The notes under the pieces are model-generated. The model made no database searches. It was not told where the DNA came from and saw only the letters and a program-made list of their open reading frames with translations. Below are positions 42,101 to 53,046 of a DNA stretch of 64,000 nucleotides, one piece after another. The stretch's first letter is position 1; each line of letters starts with the position of its first letter. Made by a program: the position numbers and the translations under genes. Source of the stretch: Rutstroemia sp. NJR-2017a BVV2 (lineage: Eukaryota > Ascomycota > Leotiomycetes > Helotiales > Rutstroemiaceae). The stretch is from NCBI GenBank assembly GCA_002946415.1, contig NJPS01000006.1, positions 909,513 to 973,512 of the forward strand, written 5' to 3'.

Positions 42101-42835
42101 AGATTAAAATTTGTTTTTAGTTTAGATTATTAATATAATATATTATCAATATTTTTTATTACAAATATATTTTCAAATTCTTTTTTTAATATTTATTTTC
42201 TGAAATCTTTATAAACCTATTTCTTTCAAAGTATTTTATATATAGTTAATATTAGTTTATTATAACTTCTTTCTTTAGTATTATTAATAATATATATATT
42301 TTCAAAATATTATCTTATAAATTATTAACTAAAATTATAAATTCCTATCTATATTATTTATAATTATTAGTTTATAAATAACTAGATAAATTTCTATTTA
42401 TTTATAATAATTAATATTAATATTTATATATTTAAATTAATAATAACTTAATAGTATTATTTAGAAAAGTATTTTATATTAGTTTATTTTTTCTAGATAT
42501 AAAGAAATTTAAAATATCTATATATTAAATTCTATATTAATTTATCTTATTTTTCTTTAATAAATATTATTTGAAAGTTTTCAAATAAGAATTTAATTTT
42601 GCGAAATTTTTGATTTTGATAAAGAATAAATTTTTTTATTATCTTTAATTTATCTTTTATATTTACTCTATTTATTTAAATAATATTATTCTCTTTTTAC
42701 TAGTAATAATATTAACTATTATTTTTTAATCTACTTTTAATTATATTAGTATATTGTTTATAATTAAAACAAATATTTAATATCGATATTTTATATCTTA
42801 GTATTTTATTATATAGTAGTTTGTCGGTATAGCCC
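42101..42835. other. AT-rich degraded sequence, no supportable gene
   Basis: About 0.7 kb of AT-rich sequence, probably repeat-derived. The minus-strand reading is Lys/Ile/Asn-rich and recalls LINE ORF1 in composition, but I could not align it convincingly to 7,690-9,056. Confidence 0.3.
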
Positions 42836-42863
42836 ACGGTATAATTATAAGATTTATTGCAAT
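42836..42863 (-). repeat. LTR-B 5'-end remnant at the left edge of the gene island
   Basis: CGGTATAATTATAAGATTTATTGCA is close to the right-hand end of the Gypsy-B2 LTR (GGTTATAATTATAAGGTTCGTCACA). It represents only about 26 bp of the LTR terminus, on the minus strand. It may be a deletion remnant or a sister LTR family. Confidence 0.45.
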
Positions 42864-42950
42864 AGTATATATAAAGTTCTTGATTTCTTGTTTACATTAT
42901 ATAATATCAAGATTTATATCAAAACTTTCATTCGTGCTTTGATGCTGCCA

Positions 42951-43919
42951 TCAAAATTTGAACTTATTTGAGTATGCTTGATCTTTCCAAGCATTTTGGA
43001 ACCACTCGGCAGCAGTGACTTGTGGCGGTGCAAGCTCATAAACCTCCTTACTCGTCGTGGCGATAGTGCACTGTCCATTCCACCCTGTCACTGGCGCTGC
43101 CCTAATAGAGTATATAAGATGCGGTTCTGGAGATGAAGCCGCCAGCTGATCAAGGAATCCTAAGTCTTTGAACTTGACATTTTCCACCTTGGCCCCAATT
43201 TCTTTCTCCACCAACTCAACTATTCCTCTACCAGTAATATCCTCGGGTCCATTCAGGACATACTTCTTCTTGTTGTGGATGGAATGATCCTCTGCACTCA
43301 AGAGCGCAGCTGCAAACCTTCCAACATCATCGGCATCCACGACCCCCACTGGTGCCTTCTCATCTAGTAGCAAACCGAGCGTTCCTTGTTTACCATCCTT
43401 GCGAAAGTTCTTAACAAACTCGACCGCGTTGCCGATGTAGGCGAAAAACACATTGGGCTGAAGCGAAGACCATTGCAGCTTTTCAAACTCGGGAGAACTC
43501 AACATTTGTTCGATAGCCCAATGTTGACGAGGATAATAACATTGGAAATCAGGTTTCACGTTCGCCGCCGTGGTAGAGATGCGAACTACATATTTGACGC
43601 CGGCCAATAGGGCCGCCACATGGAATCCGGATTCCTCTGCGAAGTGAGGGGCCTCGTTGTGGGATGCTATAAAGGCCTTAACGACGTTTCGTTCGCGAAG
43701 CCAAGCGGCGTCAATCTCTGGCCAGTTTGTCTCTTCGAACGTGACGTTAGGAAGCTTAGAGAGTTTTTGAGCAGCAGCGCTGCTAGTAGATCTAGTCAGG
43801 GCGAGCAGGCGGTATTCTTTAAGATGTGGTAGGGTCTGGATGTTTTGTGAAAGGATTTCGGTAGCCTTACGACCGGTGTTGCCGGTTGCGCCGACGATGA
43901 GAATTGTTTTAGGAGCCAT
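42951..43919 (-). CDS. NmrA-like family NAD(P)-binding protein (atypical short-chain dehydrogenase)
   Basis: An intact, intronless 322-codon frame of ordinary base composition. The N-terminus ILIVGATGNTGRKATEIL has the dinucleotide-binding GxxGxxG (Gly10, Gly13, Gly16) after a first beta strand, with a Rossmann pattern continuing to about residue 150. The centre (HVAALLAGVKYVVRISTTAAN, about residues 100-120) and YYPRQHWAIEQML fit NmrA-like proteins, where the SDR catalytic Tyr-x3-Lys is absent. The C-terminal part (VGVVDADDVGRFAAALL, then YVLNGPEDITGRGIVELV) is the usual second half of the family. NmrA-like proteins act as cytosolic NAD(P) sensors or reductases; the substrate cannot be told. 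The start is the ATG at 43,919, directly before the Rossmann strand. It stands alone between repeat blocks, and no RIP-type stops are present. Confidence 0.93.
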   Translation of the reverse strand: MAPKTILIVGATGNTGRKATEILSQNIQTLPHLKEYRLLALTRSTSSAAAQKLSKLPNVTFEETNWPEIDAAWLRERNVVKAFIASHNEAPHFAEESGFHVAALLAGVKYVVRISTTAANVKPDFQCYYPRQHWAIEQMLSSPEFEKLQWSSLQPNVFFAYIGNAVEFVKNFRKDGKQGTLGLLLDEKAPVGVVDADDVGRFAAALLSAEDHSIHNKKKYVLNGPEDITGRGIVELVEKEIGAKVENVKFKDLGFLDQLAASSPEPHLIYSIRAAPVTGWNGQCTIATTSKEVYELAPPQVTAAEWFQNAWKDQAYSNKFKF

Positions 43920-44144
43920 GATCGTTTGTTGTTTGGAAGGTGGCGCAATGCAAGAGAGGGTGGGAGAATTGTGGGAGAGTAAATGGGATGATATTGTTGA
44001 TCGCGCAATGTTTTTTGATCGAGCAATGATGCTTGTGTGATATGGGGGGACCTCACAACGTTTTATAGAGCCTTCTACTCAGTCGATCATGACAACAACT
44101 GACTCCTGACCATCCCTAGCTCAACCACACCTACTTACAAATCA
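43920..44144 (-). promoter_or_regulatory. Upstream region of the NmrA-like gene
   Basis: On the minus strand the 120 bp before the ATG is rich in C/T runs (for example CCCACCCTCTC and CCATTTACTCTCCCAC) and ends ACAACAAACGATC before the start codon. Pyrimidine-rich, CA-rich leaders are common in filamentous fungal promoters. No clear TATA box or named binding site was found. The extent is a guess, bounded by the MITE-like element upstream. Confidence 0.4.
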
Positions 44145-44310
44145 TACTTGGTAGTAAGGATTAATAATTCCCCCCTGCTGTGTGCTTCGAGTACTTTCTA
44201 CTCCACAAATCCCATAAAAGCAGTATACCTATTGGCCAAAATCTCTAGTCGTAGCTCAATTGCATACCTCAGGGGAGAATTATTTATCCCCACGGAGGTA
44301 CCACCAAGTA
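44145..44310. mobile_element. MITE-like element 1 with terminal inverted repeats and TA flanks
   Basis: The left arm begins TACTTGGTAGTAAGG and continues ATTAATAATTCCCCCCTG. The right arm (44,270-44,310) is its reverse complement with a few differences (CAGGGGAGAATTATTTATCC...ACCACCAAGTA). The repeat core CTTGGT...ACCAAG has TA on both sides, as expected for Tc1/mariner-type insertions. The interior of about 90 bp is non-coding. The short ORF across it has no recognisable product. Confidence 0.6.
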
Positions 44311-44341
44311 CTTACCTTAATCGTCGGTCCCCCCTCCGCCT

Positions 44342-44599
44342 CAGTCGGTATTTTGGGAATGTCCGGTTTGCCTGAATGCCTGACCTAGCCCTATTATGGG
44401 AATGGAAAGCTTCACCGCCCTGCGCCCCATAGTAAATAATTCATATATACATCGTGAATCTTTATTCATCATTGACAACCACTAATTTAACAATATTTAG
44501 TGGGATGCGATGACGAAATATACAGCGATAGAATTAGTTATCTCAGGAATTCAGGCATCAGACAGTCCCAAAAACCGGACATTACCAAAACACCGACTG
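44342..44599. mobile_element. MITE-like element 2 with long terminal inverted repeats
   Basis: The left arm CAGTCGGTATTTTGGGAATG...CCGGTTT (44,342-44,383) is mirrored at the right end (44,543-44,599), which finishes CCGGACATTACCAAAACACC then GACTG. The arms share about 40 bp with a few mismatches and a small insertion in the right arm. The element is about 258 bp and non-coding. No clear target-site duplication was seen (CCT on the left, CGG on the right). Confidence 0.6.
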
Positions 44600-45175
44600 C
44601 GGGCAGAAAATAAATAGAGTCTATTTACAAACGGACACACGATTTGAAAACTCCTCCCATTTGCAACAAATGCGCCGTTCAACTTATACAAACGCCAGTA
44701 CGAACCTATATGCCTTTCTGACGCGCGCGTCGATTTATACAGGGGATATATAACTGAGCTGGTGGAATAGATAGACAAAATGGTCGATGCATCTTCTGGC
44801 TAAATGGCCTAGCTGGACCGAGAAAGTCAACGATCTCTCGCATGTCCATCGATAACGCTTGATTATATTGACAATATCGCTACGAAGTCTTTGTCCATAC
44901 AAGCTATAGGGTAATAGCAACGGAATAAGCAGTAGTATGAATTAATTGTTTACGTCTGGAATCTCTATAAATATGACGATTCGTAGGGAATCGCACCTAC
45001 GTAGAATGTGGTTGCCTAATATATATTGTAAACTAAGGTCGAGTCGATTTGACTTCTCTGCGCCCTTATTGGTTGTCCTGCCGAGCCTGCCCTGTGCGGC
45101 CCCTCCCGCGGATCACTCTGACCGCCTGCCAATCTTGGATCTTTAAGAGAGTAAGAGCTTTCTGCTATTTAAACA
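44600..45175. other. Intergenic sequence of normal base composition, no gene recognised
   Basis: Short open frames exist on both strands, but none has a recognisable domain or a codon pattern I can support. A small hairpin (CGTAGGG...CCTACG) is near 44,982-45,002. The GC-normal island ends at about 45,175, where the sequence turns AT-rich within a few tens of bases. Confidence 0.5.
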
Positions 45176-45528
45176 AAGGGAAAAGTATAATTTAATACTA
45201 CAAGATATATCGCATTTATATTCTTACTCTATATAAACTTGTAAAAGGTAGATAAAGTTATCTTCAAAATCTAGATATATATATTACTATATTAAACTAT
45301 ATAAATAACTATATTTTCTTTATTTACTAATATCTATAATAATCTCGATCTTCTTATTTTTAACTTTATATATAATATAATTATTTGCAAGTTATATAAG
45401 TATATTGTTATATTATATAAAATCACTTTTTATATTCAGATTTATTATTAAATAGATAGAGATTTGATATTATACTAAATCAAAATTATATATAACTAAT
45501 ATTTTATTTATTCTATTTACTTTCTAAT

Positions 45529-45585
45529 TATAACAAACTTTACAAAAGTAATTTGAAGCTAGTTCTTTATCTAAAACTTACTAAC
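45529..45585 (+). repeat. LTR-B 5'-end remnant, truncated by element D1a
   Basis: TATAACAAACTTTACAAAAG continuing to GAAGCTAGTTCTTTATCTAA matches the first 55-60 bp of LTR-B. It is cut where D1a starts. The sequence upstream (45,176-45,528) is AT-rich and otherwise featureless. Confidence 0.6.
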
Positions 45586-45586
45586 T

Positions 45587-46565
45587 ATAATTATATAATG
45601 GACTTGGGGTTAAATCTATTTGTTTTCTATATAAATTTTTAGTATCGATTTGCCGAGAGAATCAAATCTATTTAGGTTAAGTCTATTTATTAGGATTAGA
45701 TATTCTCGAGCTCGGATAAAACTCAAATTCGAGTATGAATTAAGATCGACCAATATAATACTAATACTATCGAGTTTTTCCTCAGAATCCTATAAAAAGA
45801 TAAGTTATATAACGAGATAATTATTATCATCGATTTTTGATAGGATAAACCTATATATAGATTATATTATCTATATAAGGATCCTATCTGCTTATATATA
45901 GACCAAGTTATAAGAGATATAGGCCTTATTTAGCTAAATATTTATCCCAAGTATCTAGTAAAATATAAAAATATAAATAAATCAAATCGAAAATATCTAC
46001 TAGTTATTACAATATATAGATTTATAGTATAAATATAGAATATATTTAAACCAATTATTGCAATATATAGATTCAAAGTATAAATATAGAATATATTTAA
46101 ATAACGAAGTCTATATAGAACAATTCAAGAAATATAAAAAATTTATATATTTCAAGTTTAAAAGTAAAACCTATTTAATATATCCAATACTATAGAACTA
46201 TTTGTTTATTTCCTAATATAAAGAGTTATTATATATTCGATATATAAATATACTATATTACCTAGTTGTATCGATATCTATTTGAAGAATAAACAGAAAT
46301 ATCAGATAGTAAAAAATAATCGAGAATAGATTATAGAAACTATCTAAGTTATTCGAGGATTGAAAACCAAGATAATAGAGTTGAACTATTTAGTATTTCC
46401 TCTAATAAGTAACTTTTCTATCTCTATATTATAATAAATCTAGACCGATAGATTGAGATATCGATTATATAATAAGTATAGTAATCTATATCTATATATT
46501 ATATATTAAGTTCGAAAAATCCAAGAATATTGTTATCAAGTATACTAATAAAAGAACCTAATTAT
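45587..46565 (+). mobile_element. Element D1a, 5' fragment of a D-family (OrsD/recombinase/RecQ) repeat
   Basis: Collinear with D2 from its left end (ATAATTATATAA(C/T)GGACTTGGGG) through the leader and the first part of the ORF, which here begins near 46,192 (ATA at the proposed start). It reads as far as KIQEYCYQVYQ, then breaks off at about 46,560 where D1b begins. It contains RIP-type stops. It is probably the left part of an element truncated by insertion of D1b or by recombination with it. Confidence 0.75.
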
Positions 46566-47055
46566 AATTTCTAAATAAATCTTATATAAGATTTATTTAT
46601 TTCCCCTGCAAATTTTTAACATCGATTTGCCGAGACTATAAAATTCATTCAATAAGATTTATTTATTAGAATTAGATTTATATTAATCCAAATACTATTT
46701 GGATCTAGTTCAAATTCAAGTATAAATTAAAGCTAATCTATATAATACCTATTCTATTAAGTATTTTCTCTAAACTCTATTAAAAGGTAAGTTATACTAA
46801 AAGATTATTATCATCGTCGATTTTTGATGGAGTAAGTCTATATATAAACTATATTCGCTAGTATAGAGACTAATCTACTTATATATAGACTAAGTTAATA
46901 GAATATTAGTATAAAAGTATAAAAGTATAAATAGAAAATAATAACCAATTATTCTATATATAGAACAGAGTATAGATACTGAATATATAAAGATAGTTCG
47001 ATATAAAAAGAGGGAAAGAGAAATAAGAAAGATTTATTTTTGAAAGAAAAATTGA

Positions 47056-47130
47056 AAGTAGTATTTAAAGTAGTATTCAAAGTAATATTCAAAATAGTAT
47101 TTAAAGCAGTATTCAAAATAGTAGTCAAAG
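47056..47130 (+). repeat. 12-bp tandem repeat in the D1b leader
   Basis: About six copies of a 12-bp unit (GTAGTATTTAAA or GTAGTATTCAAA with variants). It is absent from the corresponding place in D1a and D2. Confidence 0.7.
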
Positions 47131-47143
47131 AAAGAATCAAATT

Positions 47144-50100
47144 ATAAATCTATTTATTTATTTATCTATATTCAAAGTTGTCGTTTATACTATATACCAA
47201 TATACTATATTACCTAACCAGATTTCTCTTTATTTAAGTAATTCTAGTAGTTATAATATAACTAAGAAAGTACGAGAACAGATTATAGACAAAGTAAACC
47301 AAATCGAAAAGTTGATTTTAGATCGAACCAAGTTAGATAAGTTACTTATCTTAATTATCTCTACTTCACTCTCTATTCCCGAATTGGAATAACTCTGGAG
47401 AGATAGAAAGAAGTATCTATTTACCTTATATATATATATTAGTTATCAGTAGCAAACTATTCAAAAGTATTACCGAGAAGAATATAGTTAGGTTAATATT
47501 AAAAAAAGAGAAGATTAATAGACTAGTTACAAAATATCTATATTATAGATTTCTATATATTATTAGTAGTTTTTCTCTAAAAGATCTAGTTCTATATTTT
47601 TTGAGATTCAAATAACAAGATCCTATCTTGTAATACTATCTGGAGATATCGATTTGGAGACTATTAGGAAACGATTAAATTAGAAAATATAATAAATTAA
47701 AGAAGAAGTTTATTATTAGATTATCGAACTAAAGGAATCTCAAGAACCTAATCTATAGTTATATTAGATAGAATAGATCAAGTATTTAGATATATTGGAT
47801 TAGAAGGAATTACAAATATTGATTACTTCTATAAAGGATAATAAGTCTGAGTTGGAAGTATTATATAAGGTATTTGATTGGTTAATTCAAGATATATAGT
47901 ATTATTATATTCAATCAGTAATAGGATTAGAGATATTGTTTGAGGTGAACCAAAAAGAAGTAGATAAAGATATCTAGATACTATTTGATAATTAGATAGA
48001 TATTACTATTGTTTTGCGGTATATAAAGGTTTGTAGATAGTTGATATATTATATTTTCTAGTATAAAGATATTGAATCTGAGAAACAGTCGAGATTTAAG
48101 TTGATAGAGAAATAACAAATAGCTATTAATAAGATATAGATAAATATAGAGGAGTTTGTATAGTAGAAAAAGAAATATAGAGAAGATTCAGGAGATAGGG
48201 TAGAAGGTAGAGTAGAAAATAGAGTAGAAAATAAGATAGAAAGTAGAGTAGAAAGTATAATAGAAAGCAAAATAGAAAACAAAACAGGAAGTAAAATAGG
48301 AAACAAAGTAGGAAAAAGAACAGAAAACAATATAGAAAAGAAAACAGGAAATAGAATAGAAAAGAAAGAGGAAGATTTAGAAAATAGAATAAAGAAGAAA
48401 AAAGAAGATTTAAGAAATAGAGTAGAAAAAGAAAAAGAAGGTTTAAAAAGCAAAATAGAAAAAGAGGGATATTCAGATAATAGAATAGAGAAAGAAGAAA
48501 GAGAATTAGATAAAAAGATTAAATAAATAGATTATATTCAGTAGTAGATTTTATAGATATAGATTATATTATTGAACCAGCTATTGTAAGATAACGAATA
48601 TAAGAGTATATTGATTAGTGGATTAACTATTTTAGGTATATAGGAAGATAAAAGATAGTTGGATACTAAGAATTATATATCTAAATATTCGGCTATAATC
48701 AAATTGGCCTAATTGATGATTATCCAAAAGATATATAAATATCGATAAGAGGTTATTATATAATATAAGAAATATAGATAGAATACTAAGATTATCTAAA
48801 AGAAAGTATCTAGTTATTATATATTGACTTAGAAATTGATATATTTATTTATAACTATAGTCTATAGTAGTTAGGATCCCCAGCTTATATAGTAGTTATA
48901 TTGTAGCTAGTTATATAGTTTCAAGATCCGGTATACTATTACTACTGAAAGGAAGATCTAGTAGATTAGGGATAATATATTATATCCCAAGATCTAGTTT
49001 AATATAAGTCAATTCTGCAAGATGATTTATAGATTAGTAAGGGAGGTTTAAGAAGAGTTATAAAAGAAGTTAATAGTTATAAAAATAAGTAAAGATAGAG
49101 ATATAAATATAAAGTAGATACTACCAATCTATTAGAACTATATAGTAAACTAGCTATCTGAGACCTAAGTAGAGTAGTTGTTTTTAGAAGATAAGCAAAA
49201 TCCGTTTGTAGTATATAAATAGTAGTAGTTATATAAAAGGATATATAAGGAGAAGTAGTTACAAAAGCAATTTATAAATAGAACAAGGAAGTGGAAAAGG
49301 GAAACTATTACTATATATCAGTATTATATAGAATAGTTCTAGAACTTATTATAGATATTAATATATTTATATAGTAGATAGCCTACCTATATCCCGGAGT
49401 TATTGGATATATAGTAGAAGAATATAGTATATAAGGATATCCGGAATATTTTCATCAAGGAGAGATTGGTTATATTTATAATTATATATTATAAGAAGTA
49501 TCAAAGTAGTAACAATATCAAGATTATATATTGGTATTTGCTATACAAAGTAGGAGAGTTATTGATATATTATTTGTAATTGGTAGTCCTGTTTTAAAAG
49601 AAGATATAATTCTAGATAATAAGAAAACTAAGTAGTAATCTATTTGTATAAAGAAATAGAGAGAAAAAGAAATATCGGTAGTAGATAGGATCGAAACAAA
49701 AGCTATTACTATTATCGAAAGAGATTAAGGATATTACTCGAGAATAGGAGAGAGATAATCTAGAAAAAGAGAGTATAGATAAAAATATAAGCAAAGATAT
49801 AAATGAAAATATAGATAAGTTGCGAGATTAGTAAAGATTATAGATTTAGTAGTAGTTCTGTTTGTAGATATCCGAACAAGTATAGAAGATTTTAAAAGAA
49901 GGTATTATATAATAGATAAAGATAAATAAGTTGAATATTAGTATATATCGCTAGATTACTATTACTATATCCTAGTAGTATTATCGCGAAGATCGATTCA
50001 AGGAGGAGAAGATAATATTGGATGAGAATAAGAAATAGGATAAAGATAATATCAAAGAGAATAATCTATAGGATTTACAAACCGGTTATAAAATCTATAT

Positions 50101-52343
50101 AGCCGATATAATTTATATCCAAGAGTTAATAGAAGATAACAATTCCATTATCAACTATCAGAAGAAGTTCCGATATATCAGTTATATATAATATTATTTT
50201 TTGGGGTTTCTGTTTATCTATCAAAGAGTAGATATAAATAGAAGAGCTAAACGAAAGTAGTAGGTATATAAAGAGGAGATATAGAATATATAGTAGATCT
50301 AGTAGAAACGATTATACAAAGTCGATATCTATACTATATTAGAGAAGATATTAGGAAATATAGTATAGTTCCGGGAATTATAAGAGTCTATATTATATAC
50401 TATTATAAAGTATCAGAGCTCTATTATAGCTATAATAGGTACCAGAATAAAGAAGATATTATTGTTCTAGTTACTAACTAAGAATATAAGTTCCGGGATA
50501 ATTATTGTTATCAGCTTATTGATATCGTTATAAAAGTATATAGTAAAGCGATATTAGTAAATAGGGATTTCGTATATCAAATAGGATCTCTACTAGTACT
50601 ATTCTGTTAGCTAGATAGTTATTATTATATTGGAGGCTATAGTTAATAAGATATTTAGGATGTTTTTGGACTAGTTATAAAAGTTATATTTGTTAGAGCA
50701 ATTTATATTTGATAAGTATTATATAGTATTAAATAGTATTGCTAAATTCCAACTCAAGATATAGCAAATAGGGGAATTGATAGAATAGGAGATATAGATA
50801 GTATATTTGATAGCTATATTGCTACTTTATATCGAGCCTGAGTTTATAAAGATTATATAGATCCCAACTAATAAGATATATATATTTCGGTTCTCTACCA
50901 GCTATCCCAATATTGTATATACTATAGTAGAGTATAAAGAGAAGAAAGAGGATATATATAAACGAAGAGAGATTGTAGCTATATATCGATTGGTAAAGTA
51001 GAAGTTGGAAGAATATACTATATCTGTAAAGATTATTATATATAGTAGTAGTATTATCACTATATAGAAAGTTAGTTATATATTGGGGTACTATATATAT
51101 TACCGCGATATAGAGGAGATTGCTATCAAAGATGAGATCTAGAAGATATAGAAGAATACTAATAGATAGATAATTGTAGCTACCAATATATTTAGATTAG
51201 GTATCGACTAGCCAGATATATAGGTAGTAATATATATAAAGCCGATTTACTAGATATAGAATTATAATCAGGAGAGTAAGTATATAGAACAGAATAGATA
51301 GTAAAGTAAAGCTATCATTATAATACCGGTAAGATAACAAAAGATATTATAGAAGATATAGATATATATATAGTACTAGCTAGACTTATTCTATATTTCC
51401 ATAACAGTCTAAGAGAAGTAGTAGATCAAACAATAGAAGATAAACCGATTTATAAACAGAATCTAGTATTGCTAGATATATTTGGACCAAGAGATAGATA
51501 GACGAATTAATCGGATAAAGTATAAGGATAAGGAGAAGTATTATAATATATACTAAACCAGCGATATTATAATAGACGAATTAGATACCTAGTAGCAAGT
51601 ATATATCTTATACAAGTATATAAAGCAAGACCAGTAGATCGACTATATTATAGATAATACTATCGATATACCTAGCAATAGTATTCCTATAAACTATAGG
51701 TTTCCGAATAGTTTAAAGCTTATTCCTAGTTTATTACCTCTAGGATCCCAAAAGAGTATAAAGAGTTTGGATCTAGAATTAATAGTTTACTGGATCAATC
51801 TATAGAAATATAGATTATTTGTATTATAGTAAAGCTAGTAGTAATAATAGTAAGTCCAGGGATAGATATAGAAACAGTAAGTAAATAGCGAAATATAGGA
51901 TATAGAGAATTATTTGGACTAGTAGATAAAGAAGTATCTATTATATTATATCCGGAAGTATATTAGGAACTCTATAAATTTCCAGTATCGGTTGGATATA
52001 TATAAGGATACCGAATAGGAATTAGTATATATAGAAGTCTAAGTATTGTAGTAGATCCAGTTTCAGGAATATATAAGTTATTATAATTATAGTATAATAT
52101 AGCAGGTTTATAGTAAATAAGAAGAGGTTCGGATAAGGAAATAGAAGTTTATATAGATCGAGGAGGAAATATATCAATATATAAAGATTATTCGGCTAGT
52201 AATTATAGCTATTATAATAGTAAGGCCAGTAGAGGTAGTCAAGAAAACGATTTAGTTATATATATAGACCAAGAGTATTTGGGATATTAATAAGAAGTTA
52301 GAAAAGAATAAAGAAGATAAGATAAAGAAAGGGATATTAGTAT
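47144..52343 (+). pseudogene. D1b ORF relic: OrsD-like / tyrosine-recombinase-like / RecQ helicase fusion
   Basis: A single frame, in phase from the N-terminal zinc-finger-like block (VVVYTIYQYTILPNQISLYL at about 47,174) to the helicase (Walker A region at about 50,435). It is interrupted only by stops, mainly TAG. The zinc-finger Cys and His are now Tyr. The Walker A glycine and lysine region reads IGTRIKKILLF in place of the D2 MGTGVGKTLLF. Motif II reads FDKYY. The low-complexity segment at about 48,180-48,480 is the RIP-altered form of the D2 Gly/Ala/Asn repeat. The N-terminal 150 codons differ from those of D1a and D2 while the rest is closely similar, so the family is mosaic. The product is dead. 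Confidence 0.75.
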
Positions 52344-52847
52344 TCTAATAAGTAAAAAGCAGGTTGAGATTTCGGGCAAGTTCATTCAAAATATAATATG
52401 ATAATACTAAATCTCGTTATTTTTGTTAACTAACTATTAAACTATTATCTAACTATCATCTAATTATCTTCTAATCACTCTCAATTAATTAATTAATTAT
52501 ATATAGCTCTGTACCAATTTGCGACCAAGTTATATCAATCTTACCCAAAAAAATAAACCGTTTCATTATATAACTCCCCCCACCTTAAATCAGATTCTAG
52601 TAAGTAAAAAGTAGGTTGAGATTTCGAGCAGGTTTATTCAAAATATAATACAATAATACTAAATCTCGTTATTTTTGTTAACTAATTATCAAACTATTAT
52701 CTAACTATCATCTAATTATCTTCTAATCACTCTCAATTAATTGATTAATTGTATATAGCTTTATACCAATTTGCGACCGAGTTATATCAATCTTACCCAA
52801 AAAAGTAAACTATTTCATTATATAACTCCCCCCACCTCAAATCAGAT
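52344..52847 (+). repeat. 252-bp tandem duplication (two units: 52,344-52,595 and 52,596-52,847)
   Basis: Two head-to-tail units of 252 bp differ at only a limited number of positions, mostly transitions. Shared landmarks include GTTGAGATTTCG, AAATCTCGTTATTTTTGTTA, CCAATTTGCGACC and AACTCCCCCCACCT. A degenerate partial third unit follows at about 52,865-52,905. No coding sense was seen. They could be leader repeats of the ORF that follows at 53,047, or solo LTR-like units. Confidence 0.85.
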
Positions 52848-53046
52848 TTAGTAAACAAAATATAAACTATATCTCAAAAAGGTAAAGTATTTCATTATAT
52901 GATTACTATATAATTGCCAAATAATTATCATTACCTTATTAATAATTTATTATTTACTTCTTATTATTTATCTTTCATATTATCGATATTTCTTCAGATA
53001 CCTATTAATAAATATCTCAATTCTTTATTCTCTTTCTTCTACAATT

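Larger units (their letters stand above)
46566..52343 (+). mobile_element. Element D1b, near full-length D-family repeat, heavily RIP-mutated
   Basis: Its leader (46,566-47,143) has the same landmarks as D1a and D2 (the word CATCGATTTGCCGAG, and the TTTATTAGAATTAG block) but is diverged. It is followed by a long ORF relic collinear with the D2 ORF from about 47,645 onward. It ends at 52,343, where the D2 counterpart continues and a 252-bp tandem repeat takes over, so the 3' end is missing or replaced. Confidence 0.75.

Noticed and set aside
43386..44056. Several open frames of 66-86 codons overlapping or next to the NmrA-like gene on both strands
   Set aside because: They overlap the intact 322-codon gene or its upstream region, have no recognisable domain, and look like chance frames in normal-GC sequence.
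44600..45175. A tRNA or small RNA gene in the normal-GC island
   Set aside because: I looked for A-box, B-box and cloverleaf features and found only a short hairpin near 44,982-45,002, with no anticodon arm or T-arm.
48058..48453. Minus-strand 131-codon Phe/Ser/Leu-rich frame
   Set aside because: It is the complement of the RIP-altered repeat in D1b. The plus strand is the coding strand of that element.
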